From Fusibacter_C sp942493125 (GTDB lineage: Bacteria > Bacillota > Clostridia > Peptostreptococcales > Acidaminobacteraceae), in contig OW818667.1 in NCBI GenBank assembly GCA_942493125.1, forward strand, positions 2,480,001 to 2,544,000: a stretch of 64,000 nucleotides of DNA, written 5' to 3'. The notes under the pieces were generated by a model. The model was not told the origin of the DNA and searched no databases. It worked only from the letters and a program-made list of their open reading frames with translations. Below are positions 1 through 8,581 of the stretch, piece by piece (within the stretch, counting starts at the first letter, position 1; the number at the start of each line of letters is the position of its first letter). The translations under genes and the position numbers were made by a program.

Positions 1-195
1 AAAGAAGCCGTATGTGCTAAGGATTTCGCAGATCGACTCGACCTTTCAAAGGCGACAATAAGCCACCATATAGGTATTTTGATTGGACTCAAACTATTCA
101 CATTAAATCTTCAAGATGGCAAAAAAATGTATTACAGCACGAACAAAGAATTGTTAAAACGCCTATTCGACAATTTTATAGGCGAATTAAACTAG
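1..195 (+). CDS. ArsR-family winged-helix regulator, C-terminal part
   Basis: The window opens inside this reading frame; 64 codons remain before the TAG stop. The visible part carries a winged-helix signature: a helix followed by a recognition helix reading SKATISHHIGIL, then a beta wing with LQDGKKMYYS. ArsR/SmtB repressors have this order (helix, S-x-A-T-V/I-S-x-H-L recognition helix, wing ending in Y-Y). The ligand-binding residues would lie mostly upstream or in the missing part, so the inducer cannot be named. A strong terminator follows at once, so it ends its transcription unit. Family call is by motif; function as a repressor is inferred. Confidence 0.7.
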   Translation, partial: KEAVCAKDFADRLDLSKATISHHIGILIGLKLFTLNLQDGKKMYYSTNKELLKRLFDNFIGELN

Positions 196-223
196 TTTAC
201 TAACGACTTCTTAATATACTTTT

Positions 224-293
224 GCACCCATGGTAGCATCCCTAGAGAAGGGTCACCCCTTCTCGTGCTAATAACCATGGGTGCCCTTTTTTT
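224..293 (+). terminator. Rho-independent terminator after the ArsR-type gene
   Basis: Arms GCACCCATGGT (224-234) and ACCATGGGTGC (274-284) pair perfectly, an inner GAGAAGGG/CCCCTTCTC stem extends the hairpin, and a run of seven T follows. It separates the regulator from purL. Confidence 0.85.
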
Positions 294-482
294 GTCTATG
301 GTTGACTGCTCGTGGCGATATTCATAGGGATATAGAGAAGATTTAGTATTAGCAGAACTAATTGTATTCATTAATAATATTAATTTTATTTATCAAAGCG
401 CTTGTGATAAAATGTGGGTATAGATGGTATGTCTTTTGTGAAGAGGAAATTATTTAATTTTCATAGATATGAGGAGGATGAG

Positions 483-3400
483 ATGGTTACTAGAATATTG
501 GTTGAAAAACGCGACGGATTCAACGTTGAAGCAGTGGCACTTAGGGAAGAATTGATTAGATCTTTGCATTTGGAAGGCCTTAAGGCGCTACGTATCGTGA
601 ACTGCTACGACCTCGAAGATGTCGATGCCTCAAATTTAGAGCGCATCAAAACCTCAATATTGTCGGAACCCAATGTGGATGTCGTTTCAGAAGAAACGTT
701 AGAGATGGCACCAACAGAGATTGCTTTCAGAATAGCCCTTTTACCTGGACAATACGATCAGAGAGCTGACTCAGCGGCACAATGCATAGAGATCGTCACA
801 TTGGAGAAACGTCCAGAAATCGTCGCATCGAAGATCATCGTCCTTTCTGGATCTTTAAAACCAGCTGAAATAGAATCTATTAAGCACTTTATGATCAACC
901 CGGTAGAAGCGCACGAAGTGACAATAGGCAAACCAGAGACTTTAAAATTACACACTCAGGCGCCAAGCCAAGTGGCAATTATAGATGGCTTCATAGAACT
1001 CGATGACGCAGTGCGCGATGCATTTAGAGCATCGATGGGGTTTGCGATGTCGCGGGCGGATTTGAAAGCCGTACAAGATTATTTTAAAACGGAAGAGAAA
1101 CGCAACCCAACGGTTACAGAGCTTAAAGTCATCGATACGTATTGGTCGGATCACTGTCGCCATACGACATTTATGACAGAACTAAAATCGATCGATATCG
1201 AAGAAGGTTTATTCACGCAACCTATAATGAGAGCTTATGACACTTATCTCGACATGCGCCAAGCGGTTTATCCAAATGGAAACCGTCCGCTTTCACTAAT
1301 GGATCTAGCGACGATCAACATGAAGTCTTTGAGAAAAGAGGGCGGTCTTGCAGATCTAGATGTCTCAGATGAAATCAACGCTTGCAGCATCAAGGTTGAC
1401 ATCGACGTCGATGGTGAGACAGAGCCGTGGCTATTGATGTTCAAAAACGAAACGCACAACCATCCGACAGAAATAGAACCTTATGGCGGTGCGGCAACCT
1501 GTTTAGGTGGTGCCATTCGCGATCCATTATCAGGTAGAAGCTACGTCTACCAAAGCATGCGCGTGACTGGAGCGGGCAATCCGACAGCGCCTATCGAAGA
1601 CACACTTGATGGTAAGCTGCCGCAAAAAGTCATCACGCAAAAGGCGGCTGCAGGCTTCAGCGGTTACGGCAACCAAATCGGTTTGGCAACGGGGCTCGTT
1701 TCTGAAGTCTATGATGATGGGTTTGTAGCAAAACGCATGGAAGTCGGTGCCGTAATCGGTGCGACGCCACTAGCCAATGTCGTACGTATGAAGCCTGAAG
1801 CGGGTGACCTCATATTGCTTATCGGCGGTAGAACGGGTAGAGATGGCGTCGGTGGTGCTACAGGTTCTTCCAAAGCACATGATGAAGACAGCTTGCTCGA
1901 ATGTGGCGCAGAAGTTCAAAAGGGCAATCCCCCTGAAGAAAGAAAAATTCAAAGGTTGTTCAGAAACCCTGAATTATCAGTGAAGATCAAGAAATGTAAC
2001 GATTTTGGCGCAGGTGGCGTGTCTGTCGCCATCGGCGAACTTGCCGATAGCCTTGAAATCGATCTCGATAAAGTGCCAAAAAAATACGACGGACTCGATG
2101 GCACCGAGCTTGCCATCTCTGAATCACAAGAACGTATGGCCGTCGTCATCGACCCGAAAGATTTAGAGGCGGTCATGTCGATGTGTGCCGTGGAAAATCT
2201 TGAAGCGACTGTTGTTGCGGTCGTACATGATCACGGTAGACTCGTGATGACTTGGAAAGGTCAGTCTGTTCTCGATGTTTCCCGCGAATTTTTAGATACA
2301 AACGGCGTGAAAGCTGAAACGGATGTGCGCATCCTATCGCCAGATCGTGAAAGCTTTTTCGAAAAGACGATCGAAAAAGATTTAAACAGCGTTGAACTCG
2401 AAGAAAAATGGCTTCAGGTGTTGGCTGACTTAAACGTATGCTCTCAAAAGGGTCTCGTCGAGCGGTTCGATAACACAATTGGCGCAGGCACTATTCTGAT
2501 GCCTTATGGCGGTAAAAAGTACAGCACGCCGATTCAGACGATGGTCGCAAAATTTCCAGTACTAGGTGCCGAAACGCAGTCAGTCTCGATGATGAGTTAT
2601 GGTTATAACCCAAATATCGGAAAATGGTCTCCTTTTCATGGTGGTTTGTATGCTGTGGTGGAATCTGTGGCAAAAATCGTCGCAACGGGCGGCGACCACA
2701 CGAAAATCAGACTGTCTTTACAAGAGTATTTTGAAAAGCTCGGCGATAGAGCCGACAAATGGGGCAAGCCGATGGCCGCGCTCCTCGGTGCCAGCTTTGC
2801 TCAGAAGGCATTTGGCACAGCTGCAATAGGTGGCAAGGATTCCATGTCAGGTTCGTTCAAAGATCTGGATGTGCCACCGACTTTGATCTCTTTTGCCGTT
2901 TCACACGGCCGTGCTGAAGCGGTGATTTCACCGGAATTTAAAAAGGCCGATTCAGTGCTCCTTTATTTCTATGCAGAGAGAAACGAAGAAGAAATGGTTG
3001 ATTTCACGAGACTCAATCATGCCTATGAGACCATCCATAAAGGCATCGTATCGGGACAAATCGCTTCAGCTTACGCAATTGGGCAAGGTGGTATCGCCGC
3101 TGCAATTTCAAAGATGTCATTCGGCAACGAAATTGGCTTTAGATTGACAGAGGATCACGGTGTGAACTTGTTTGAAGAAGCATACGGCAGTATTGTTCTT
3201 GAAGCAAATGCGGACTTTGTTCAAACGTTGAACAGCGATGCAAGATTATTTGTCAAACTTGGACAGACGATATCTGAAAATATATTTGAAATTGGCGCAC
3301 TTGGCATAGATGGCAACAAAGCTTTATCAGTTTGGGAAGCGCCTCTTGAGAACGTATTTCCAACGCAACATCACGATCACGGCAAAGCGACGACATTTTC

Positions 3401-4241
3401 ATTTAACACGCATGCCATCATCAAACCTAAGATTCAAATCGCCAAACCAAAAGTATTTATTCCAGTATTCCCTGGAACGAATTGTGAATATGACACAAAA
3501 AGAGCTTTCGAAAAAGCCGGCGCCAATGTTGAAACCATCGTCTTCAGAAACTTAACGGCGAACGATGTCAAACAGTCCATTGAGGCATTTGTCAAAATGA
3601 TCGAGACGTCACAAATAATCGCGTTGCCTGGTGGCTTTAGTGCTGGCGATGAACCTGAAGGCTCGGGAAAATTCATCGCTTCAGTCTTCAGAAATCCACA
3701 GATTGCAGAGTCAGTCATGAAGCTTCTAACGCAAAGAGATGGCTTGATACTCGGCATTTGCAACGGTTTTCAAGCACTTGTCAAATTAGGGTTGTTACCA
3801 TATGGTGAAATCAGGGATCTTGATCCACTGGCGCCGACACTGACTTTCAATAAAATTGGCAGACATGTGGCTAGGATGGCAGATGTCCGCGTTTCTTCAG
3901 TCAACTCACCATGGCTCTCAGATGTATCGGTGGGTGATGTTTTCAAGACGGCATTCTCACATGGTGAAGGCAGATTTTATGCAAGCGATGACGTCATCGA
4001 GACGATGGTAAAAAATGGACAGATTGCGACGCAATATGTCGGTGCAGACGGTCATGCGACACTCGATGGCAAATGGAATATAAACGGCTCTGTGCATGCA
4101 ATTGAAGGCGTTATATCACCGGATGGCCGCGTTTTCGGCAAGATGGGACACGTAGAACGCGTCGGAATGAACCTTTATAAGAACATCTATGGCGAAAACG
4201 ATTTTGACATCTTCAAATCGGGTGTTGCCTACTTCAAGTAG
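483..4241 (+). CDS. purL: Phosphoribosylformylglycinamidine synthase, single chain
   Basis: Converts FGAR to FGAM using ATP and glutamine, step 4 of purine synthesis, in the cytoplasm. The start ATG at 483 is chosen because GAGGAGG lies at 471-477; an upstream ATG in frame at 414 has no ribosome site. The 1252-residue chain carries both halves: an AIR-synthase-like synthetase with FKNETHNHPTEIEPYGG and the GGKDSMSGSF loop, and a C-terminal class I glutaminase with the nucleophile Cys in LGICNGFQ (about residue 1093) and SHGEGRF near the end. This is the clostridial single-polypeptide form; many Firmicutes instead use separate PurS, PurQ and PurL. It is the only pur gene upstream of the gal operon and is apparently monocistronic. 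Confidence 0.96.
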   Translation: MVTRILVEKRDGFNVEAVALREELIRSLHLEGLKALRIVNCYDLEDVDASNLERIKTSILSEPNVDVVSEETLEMAPTEIAFRIALLPGQYDQRADSAAQCIEIVTLEKRPEIVASKIIVLSGSLKPAEIESIKHFMINPVEAHEVTIGKPETLKLHTQAPSQVAIIDGFIELDDAVRDAFRASMGFAMSRADLKAVQDYFKTEEKRNPTVTELKVIDTYWSDHCRHTTFMTELKSIDIEEGLFTQPIMRAYDTYLDMRQAVYPNGNRPLSLMDLATINMKSLRKEGGLADLDVSDEINACSIKVDIDVDGETEPWLLMFKNETHNHPTEIEPYGGAATCLGGAIRDPLSGRSYVYQSMRVTGAGNPTAPIEDTLDGKLPQKVITQKAAAGFSGYGNQIGLATGLVSEVYDDGFVAKRMEVGAVIGATPLANVVRMKPEAGDLILLIGGRTGRDGVGGATGSSKAHDEDSLLECGAEVQKGNPPEERKIQRLFRNPELSVKIKKCNDFGAGGVSVAIGELADSLEIDLDKVPKKYDGLDGTELAISESQERMAVVIDPKDLEAVMSMCAVENLEATVVAVVHDHGRLVMTWKGQSVLDVSREFLDTNGVKAETDVRILSPDRESFFEKTIEKDLNSVELEEKWLQVLADLNVCSQKGLVERFDNTIGAGTILMPYGGKKYSTPIQTMVAKFPVLGAETQSVSMMSYGYNPNIGKWSPFHGGLYAVVESVAKIVATGGDHTKIRLSLQEYFEKLGDRADKWGKPMAALLGASFAQKAFGTAAIGGKDSMSGSFKDLDVPPTLISFAVSHGRAEAVISPEFKKADSVLLYFYAERNEEEMVDFTRLNHAYETIHKGIVSGQIASAYAIGQGGIAAAISKMSFGNEIGFRLTEDHGVNLFEEAYGSIVLEANADFVQTLNSDARLFVKLGQTISENIFEIGALGIDGNKALSVWEAPLENVFPTQHHDHGKATTFSFNTHAIIKPKIQIAKPKVFIPVFPGTNCEYDTKRAFEKAGANVETIVFRNLTANDVKQSIEAFVKMIETSQIIALPGGFSAGDEPEGSGKFIASVFRNPQIAESVMKLLTQRDGLILGICNGFQALVKLGLLPYGEIRDLDPLAPTLTFNKIGRHVARMADVRVSSVNSPWLSDVSVGDVFKTAFSHGEGRFYASDDVIETMVKNGQIATQYVGADGHATLDGKWNINGSVHAIEGVISPDGRVFGKMGHVERVGMNLYKNIYGENDFDIFKSGVAYFK

Positions 4242-4435
4242 AACGTTCAAATTTCAACGGTAGAAGGCATATTGGTAAAATATGTCTTTTACTTTTTGAT
4301 TTTTTGTGATAGAATCGTAAAATAGTAATTTTCATAAACGGTCAAAAGACATGGTGGGCGAAATTTCGCACAATTATCTCATTATCGTTACGCATTCGTT
4401 ACGATGATTCGCCGCCAAAAAAATAAGGAGGTTTT

Positions 4436-5236
4436 ATGAAAATCAAAGTTTTAGTTTTAACGCTTTTTGCCTGTATGATGTTGGCTGGGATGAGCTTTGC
4501 AAGCGAAATTCTGGTGTCGGTCAACAATCAGCTATTGAATCACGACGATATGGTCATCTACGAATCAGGTAAGGCATATGGTCTCGTTTCAGAGTTCACA
4601 GAAAGAATGGGCGTTGAAGTAAAATGGTTACAAACCGCAAAAATGGCAGTACTAACAATTAATGACGACTATGTAAGCTTTCAGATGGATTCAAATATTG
4701 TACTAGTTAACAACGAAAGTTTTGAAATGAACGGCAATGCCTTCATGAGAGAAGGCAGTCTCTATGTACCGCTTGACACATTGCTTGAAAAGCTTGGTGC
4801 AACGTATGTTTGGGACGATGTACTGCTACATGCACAGATCACTGGCGAAAATTTAAAAGTTGATCCGGCAGAAATCAGAAAGACCAATTACACGACAGAA
4901 GATATTTTATGGTTAGCGCGGATTATCAATGCAGAAACACGTGGCGGCTCTTTGGATAAAAAGATAGCTGTAGCGAATGTCGTATTAAACCGCGTTGCAA
5001 GTCCGAGATTCCCAAATACCATTTATGAAGTCATTTATCAACGTGGACAATTTCCACCGGCTTACAGAAGTGGATTTGCGACAACTGAACCGACAGAACA
5101 AAGTGTCTTAGCGGCAAAGAGAGCACTCATGGGTGTTGTCGTTGCTAAAAACTGTTTGTTCTTCAACAACAGACCGTTTACTAGCAAGGCTGATAGTTTT
5201 TACAAGCTCATTGAGGGCGATTATTTCTATTTCTAG
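4436..5236 (+). CDS. SleB/CwlJ-family cell-wall hydrolase with copper-amine-oxidase-like N domain
   Basis: A secreted peptidoglycan hydrolase. Residues 1-23 form a signal peptide ending in MSFAS. Residues about 24-135 resemble the copper amine oxidase N-terminal-like domain used as a wall-binding module in Clostridia (the pattern SLYVPLDTLLEKLGA is typical). Residues about 150-266 form the Hydrolase_2 domain with INAETRGG, whose Glu (about 167) is the expected catalytic residue, and FFNNRPF near the end. Start ATG follows AAGGAGG. Family members act in spore cortex lysis or as vegetative wall enzymes; context does not decide. It stands alone, closed by a terminator at 5335. Confidence 0.88.
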   Translation: MKIKVLVLTLFACMMLAGMSFASEILVSVNNQLLNHDDMVIYESGKAYGLVSEFTERMGVEVKWLQTAKMAVLTINDDYVSFQMDSNIVLVNNESFEMNGNAFMREGSLYVPLDTLLEKLGATYVWDDVLLHAQITGENLKVDPAEIRKTNYTTEDILWLARIINAETRGGSLDKKIAVANVVLNRVASPRFPNTIYEVIYQRGQFPPAYRSGFATTEPTEQSVLAAKRALMGVVVAKNCLFFNNRPFTSKADSFYKLIEGDYFYF

Positions 5237-5334
5237 AATGATGCATTTATCAGACAAAAGCATGTTCTAAAAATTGATCATCGACCGTTGAGAAAATTTA
5301 TTGAGAACATGTATTGAGTGAGGAAATTTCCATT

Positions 5335-5369
5335 AGAGTCCAAAAGAATCATTTTTGGACTCTTTTTTT
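5335..5369 (+). terminator. Rho-independent terminator after the SleB-type gene
   Basis: AGAGTCCAAAA and TTTTGGACTCT form an 11-bp stem around a 6-nt loop, followed by a T-rich run. Confidence 0.88.
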
Positions 5370-5390
5370 ATTTTTTGATTGCGATGGGCA

Positions 5391-5438
5391 TTTACTATCA
5401 GGACGGAAAGGGGTATAATAAAAATAGAACATACGTTC
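5391..5438 (+). promoter_or_regulatory. Sigma-A promoter with LexA (SOS) box
   Basis: TTTACT (5391-5396), 17 bp, TATAAT (5414-5419), then GAACATACGTTC (5427-5438). The last is an exact match to the Gram-positive LexA core GAAC-RNRY-GTTC as known from Bacillus. It lies just downstream of the -10 and 14 bp before the start codon, where a bound repressor would block transcription. No other copy was noticed in front of genes here. Confidence 0.8.
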
Positions 5439-5451
5439 TATTGGAGGGGTT

Positions 5452-6759
5452 ATGGAAGCGTTAGAAAAACTCAAGATACTTGCGGATGCCGCCAAATACG
5501 ACGTCTCATGTTCCTCAAGCGGCAGTGAAAGAAAAGGCGACAAATCGATGCTGGGAAATACGGCATTACCAGGAATCTGCCACAGCTTTGCAGAAGATGG
5601 CAGGTGTATTTCTCTGCTTAAAATACTTTATACCAACAAGTGCATCTACGACTGCGCCTATTGCATCAATCGTTCATCAAATGCGGATATGCCAAGGGCT
5701 GAATTCACACCTGAAGAGGTGGTTGACATTACCATCAGTTTTTACCGCCGAAACTATATAGAAGGCCTTTTTTTAAGTTCAGGCGTCGTCAGAAATCCTA
5801 ATTACACGATGGAGATGTTGATACAGGTCGTAAAAAAACTTCGAGAAGTCGAACGCTTCAACGGGTATATTCACCTCAAAGGCATACCTGGTGCTGACCA
5901 GCGCTTGATTGAACGTGCGGGTCTTTATGTGGACCGTATGAGCATCAACATAGAGCTTCCGACGACGCAAAGCTTGAGGTTGTTGGCTCCACAAAAAAAT
6001 CGCGCGGAGATGATCGCGCCGATGGGATTTATCAAAGAGAAGATGGCGGAGTATGGGGCCATGAGCAAGCGGTTCAAAAACACGCCGAGCTTTATTCCAG
6101 CTGGTCAGAGCACACAACTCATCGTCGGTGCGACAAATGAACCCGATTTAAAAATCATCAAGATCTCAGAAGCGCTCTACAACCGCATGTCGCTAAAGCG
6201 CGTCTATTATTCCTCTTATATTCCGGTTGGGAACACGTCCTTGATTCCAGCTCTCAACAACGAAGCGGTGATATTTGGTCAAAAACAGCTCCTAAAACGC
6301 GAACATCGGATTTATCAAGCGGATTGGTTGCTCCGTTTTTATGGATTTACAGCAGATGAGATATTGACCAAGGAAGATCCCAACCTAGATATGGATGTGG
6401 ATCCGAAGTGTCAGTGGGCGCTTAGAAATATGGACTTATTTCCTGTTGAGATCAATAAGGCGAGTCTCATGGAGCTCTTACGCATACCCGGGGTTGGCAA
6501 TGTTACTGCACGTCGCATCATCGCATCGAGGCGGTTCGGTGCGCTGGGCTTTGAAAACCTCACGAAGATGGGCATCGTCATGAAGCGCGCGAAATATTTC
6601 ATCACCTGTAGTGGCAAAACATTTGGCACGATGGATCTAGAACCCATCAAACTTAAAATACATCTCTTGGATGCGCCCAAAGGATTTAGTGATCAACTTT
6701 CCATGATGGAACTCTATCCAAACCAGTTTGGGGGTGCTCAGCATGATTTATCTATATGA
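5452..6759 (+). CDS. Putative DNA modification/repair radical SAM protein
   Basis: A 435-residue radical SAM enzyme of the type paired with a uracil-DNA-glycosylase-like partner (the TIGR03916 group, recalled from knowledge). The Fe-S motif C-x3-C-x2-C is seen as CIYDCAYC (Cys 64, 68, 71). A helix-hairpin-helix DNA-binding segment, LRIPGVGNVTARRI, sits near residues 340-355, as expected for a DNA-acting enzyme. Start ATG follows GGAGGGG. The next gene overlaps its end by 17 nt, indicating tight coupling. A LexA box in the promoter argues for a DNA-damage role. The substrate is unknown. Confidence 0.85.
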   Translation: MEALEKLKILADAAKYDVSCSSSGSERKGDKSMLGNTALPGICHSFAEDGRCISLLKILYTNKCIYDCAYCINRSSNADMPRAEFTPEEVVDITISFYRRNYIEGLFLSSGVVRNPNYTMEMLIQVVKKLREVERFNGYIHLKGIPGADQRLIERAGLYVDRMSINIELPTTQSLRLLAPQKNRAEMIAPMGFIKEKMAEYGAMSKRFKNTPSFIPAGQSTQLIVGATNEPDLKIIKISEALYNRMSLKRVYYSSYIPVGNTSLIPALNNEAVIFGQKQLLKREHRIYQADWLLRFYGFTADEILTKEDPNLDMDVDPKCQWALRNMDLFPVEINKASLMELLRIPGVGNVTARRIIASRRFGALGFENLTKMGIVMKRAKYFITCSGKTFGTMDLEPIKLKIHLLDAPKGFSDQLSMMELYPNQFGGAQHDLSI

Positions 6760-7504
6760 TGGCAGCTTTGAAGGCGCGCTTTCAGCAATCTATCAGATGT
6801 TCCACGACAAGGGTCCCATGGCAGATCAGTCGCTTCACATTAGAGAGAGGTATCAATATCAGATTTTTGAAGCCGTTGTTGAGACGTATCCTGACGAAAT
6901 CTGGGCATCAAAAGTTGCCAGTTCTATCCTCGATACTTTTGGTCCTGAAACATTTAGAAAAATTGGTTATGCTTACTTATCTGAAGATGATGCCTTTGGC
7001 ACAAAGCTTTACAGGTTCCTAAAGCGCGCCTATAAGCTTGGTGCCAACGCCATGGACAATCTGTCAGACCCTGACATTCTTGAGATTTACAAATGCTACA
7101 ACGCCGTCGCGAGAGAATCGCATCGCATGATTGGCTTCATTCGATTTGCTGAACTAGAAGAAAGGGTGTTCTATGCACAGTTCGAACCCACGTACGATCT
7201 TTTAAGCCTTGTTGTGCCACATTTTGTGGACCGTTTGGCGGATCAAGTGTGGGTCATACATGATACGAAGCGCAGAAAAGCTGCGTTTTACAATAAACAA
7301 ACCGTACATTTCAGCGATCTGGATCCAGTGGAATCGCTTTATTTTTCAAGTGTTGAAAAAGTATACCAGCAGATGTGGAAGGCTTATTTCGACCATATTG
7401 CCATTGATGAGCGCAAAGACCCAAAGCGACACCAACAGCTTATGCCCAAAAAATACTGGAATTTTCTCACTGAAAAAACACCAAGTAAAAATTTACTAAA
7501 ATAA
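6743..7504 (+). CDS. Radical-SAM-linked DNA metabolism protein (UDG-like partner, TIGR03915 type)
   Basis: A 253-residue protein starting MIYLYDGSFEGALSAIYQ, typical of the family always encoded next to the radical SAM protein upstream. The C-terminal half contains FVDRLADQVWVIHDTKRRKAAFYN and PKRHQQLMPKKYWNFL, patterns I associate with a uracil-DNA-glycosylase-related fold; no classical UDG catalytic motif could be confirmed by eye. The ATG at 6743 is preferred over the in-frame TTG at 6728. It overlaps the upstream gene by 17 nt, so the pair is probably translated together and shares the SOS promoter. Exact reaction unknown. Confidence 0.78.
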   Translation: MIYLYDGSFEGALSAIYQMFHDKGPMADQSLHIRERYQYQIFEAVVETYPDEIWASKVASSILDTFGPETFRKIGYAYLSEDDAFGTKLYRFLKRAYKLGANAMDNLSDPDILEIYKCYNAVARESHRMIGFIRFAELEERVFYAQFEPTYDLLSLVVPHFVDRLADQVWVIHDTKRRKAAFYNKQTVHFSDLDPVESLYFSSVEKVYQQMWKAYFDHIAIDERKDPKRHQQLMPKKYWNFLTEKTPSKNLLK

Positions 7505-7532
7505 TTGATTTTATTAACCTATATGGTATGAT
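7505..7532 (+). promoter_or_regulatory. Likely promoter of the gal operon
   Basis: TTGATT (7505-7510), 16 bp, TATGAT (7527-7532), 46 bp upstream of galE. It overlaps the stop codon region of the previous gene. No obvious operator was seen. Confidence 0.5.
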
Positions 7533-7578
7533 AATGTTGTAGTGTATATTTTATTTATGACATATAGAGGAGAAATCT

Positions 7579-8577
7579 ATGATACTAGTATTAGGTGGCG
7601 CAGGCTATATCGGTAGCCATGCCGTAAAAATGTTGATTGATCACGACGAAGAAGTCGTTGTAGTGGATAATTTAGAAACTGGCCATAAAGCAGCTGTGCA
7701 TCAAAAAGCAAAGTATTATCAAGTGGATATTAGAGATGAAGCTGCTTTTGAGCAGGTATTTCTTGAAAATAAAATTGAAGCGATTTTGCATTTCAGTGCC
7801 AACTCATTGGTGGGTGAATCCATGCAGTTGCCGATCAAATACTTTGACAACAACGTTGGTGGTGCCGTCACACTGTTAAAGCTCATGAACAAATATGCCG
7901 TAAAAAGCATTGTATTTTCATCGACGGCTGCCGTTTATGGTGAACCGAAGACGGTCCCAATCACTGAAGAAAATGAAACGAATCCTGCGAGTCCTTATGG
8001 CGAATCGAAGCTCATGATGGAAAAGCTGTTCAAATGGGCAGATGTCGCACATGGTATTAAATACGTTTCACTTAGATATTTCAATGTTGCTGGTGCCGAT
8101 GCATCGGGCGATATTGGCGAAGCACATGGCGTTGAAACACATCTCATTCCACTTATTTTACAAGTGCCCCTCGGCAAACGAGAGGCTATTACGCTATACG
8201 GTGATGACTACCCGACGAAAGACGGCACGTGTATTAGAGATTATATCCACGTAACGGATTTGATCGATGCCCATCTCAAAGCACTTGACTATTTACGAAC
8301 TGGCAAAGACAGCCAAATATTCAATCTCGGTAGCGGTGAAGGGTTCTCAGTACTCGAGATCCTCGAAGTCGCCAGAAAAGTAACGGGTCATCCGATCCCA
8401 TCGGTTGTTGCTGAAAGGCGTGCCGGCGATCCATCCGTTCTGATTGCTTCATCGAAAAAAGCAGAGGTCATACTCAAATGGCGTCCAGAATTCACACAGA
8501 TCGAAACGATAGTCGCTGATGCCTGGAACTGGCATAGAAAGCATCCTGACGGCTACAAGAAAGTTCAGGGGGTCTAA
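7579..8577 (+). CDS. galE: UDP-glucose 4-epimerase
   Basis: Interconverts UDP-galactose and UDP-glucose with bound NAD, the last step of the Leloir pathway. The 332-residue chain is a short-chain dehydrogenase: the NAD-binding GGAGYIGSH at residues 6-14, SSTAAVYG, and the catalytic Tyr140-x3-Lys144 in YGESK. The C-terminal part contains the RAGDP motif typical of GalE substrate binding. The start follows AGAGGAGA. It is first in a four-gene operon, with galK beginning 4 nt after its stop. Confidence 0.95.
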   Translation: MILVLGGAGYIGSHAVKMLIDHDEEVVVVDNLETGHKAAVHQKAKYYQVDIRDEAAFEQVFLENKIEAILHFSANSLVGESMQLPIKYFDNNVGGAVTLLKLMNKYAVKSIVFSSTAAVYGEPKTVPITEENETNPASPYGESKLMMEKLFKWADVAHGIKYVSLRYFNVAGADASGDIGEAHGVETHLIPLILQVPLGKREAITLYGDDYPTKDGTCIRDYIHVTDLIDAHLKALDYLRTGKDSQIFNLGSGEGFSVLEILEVARKVTGHPIPSVVAERRAGDPSVLIASSKKAEVILKWRPEFTQIETIVADAWNWHRKHPDGYKKVQGV

Positions 8578-8581
8578 TGGG

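Noticed and set aside
414..482. Longer PurL start at 414
   Set aside because: The added 23 residues are not typical of PurL and lack a ribosome site, while 483 has GAGGAGG.
2173..2478. Open frame of about 100 codons on the minus strand inside purL
   Set aside because: Lies wholly antisense to a well-supported gene, no ribosome site, composition follows codon positions of purL.
4358..4369. Perfect palindrome GCGAAATTTCGC and twin TCGTTACG repeats before the SleB-type gene
   Set aside because: Matches no operator known to me and occurs once; noted only.
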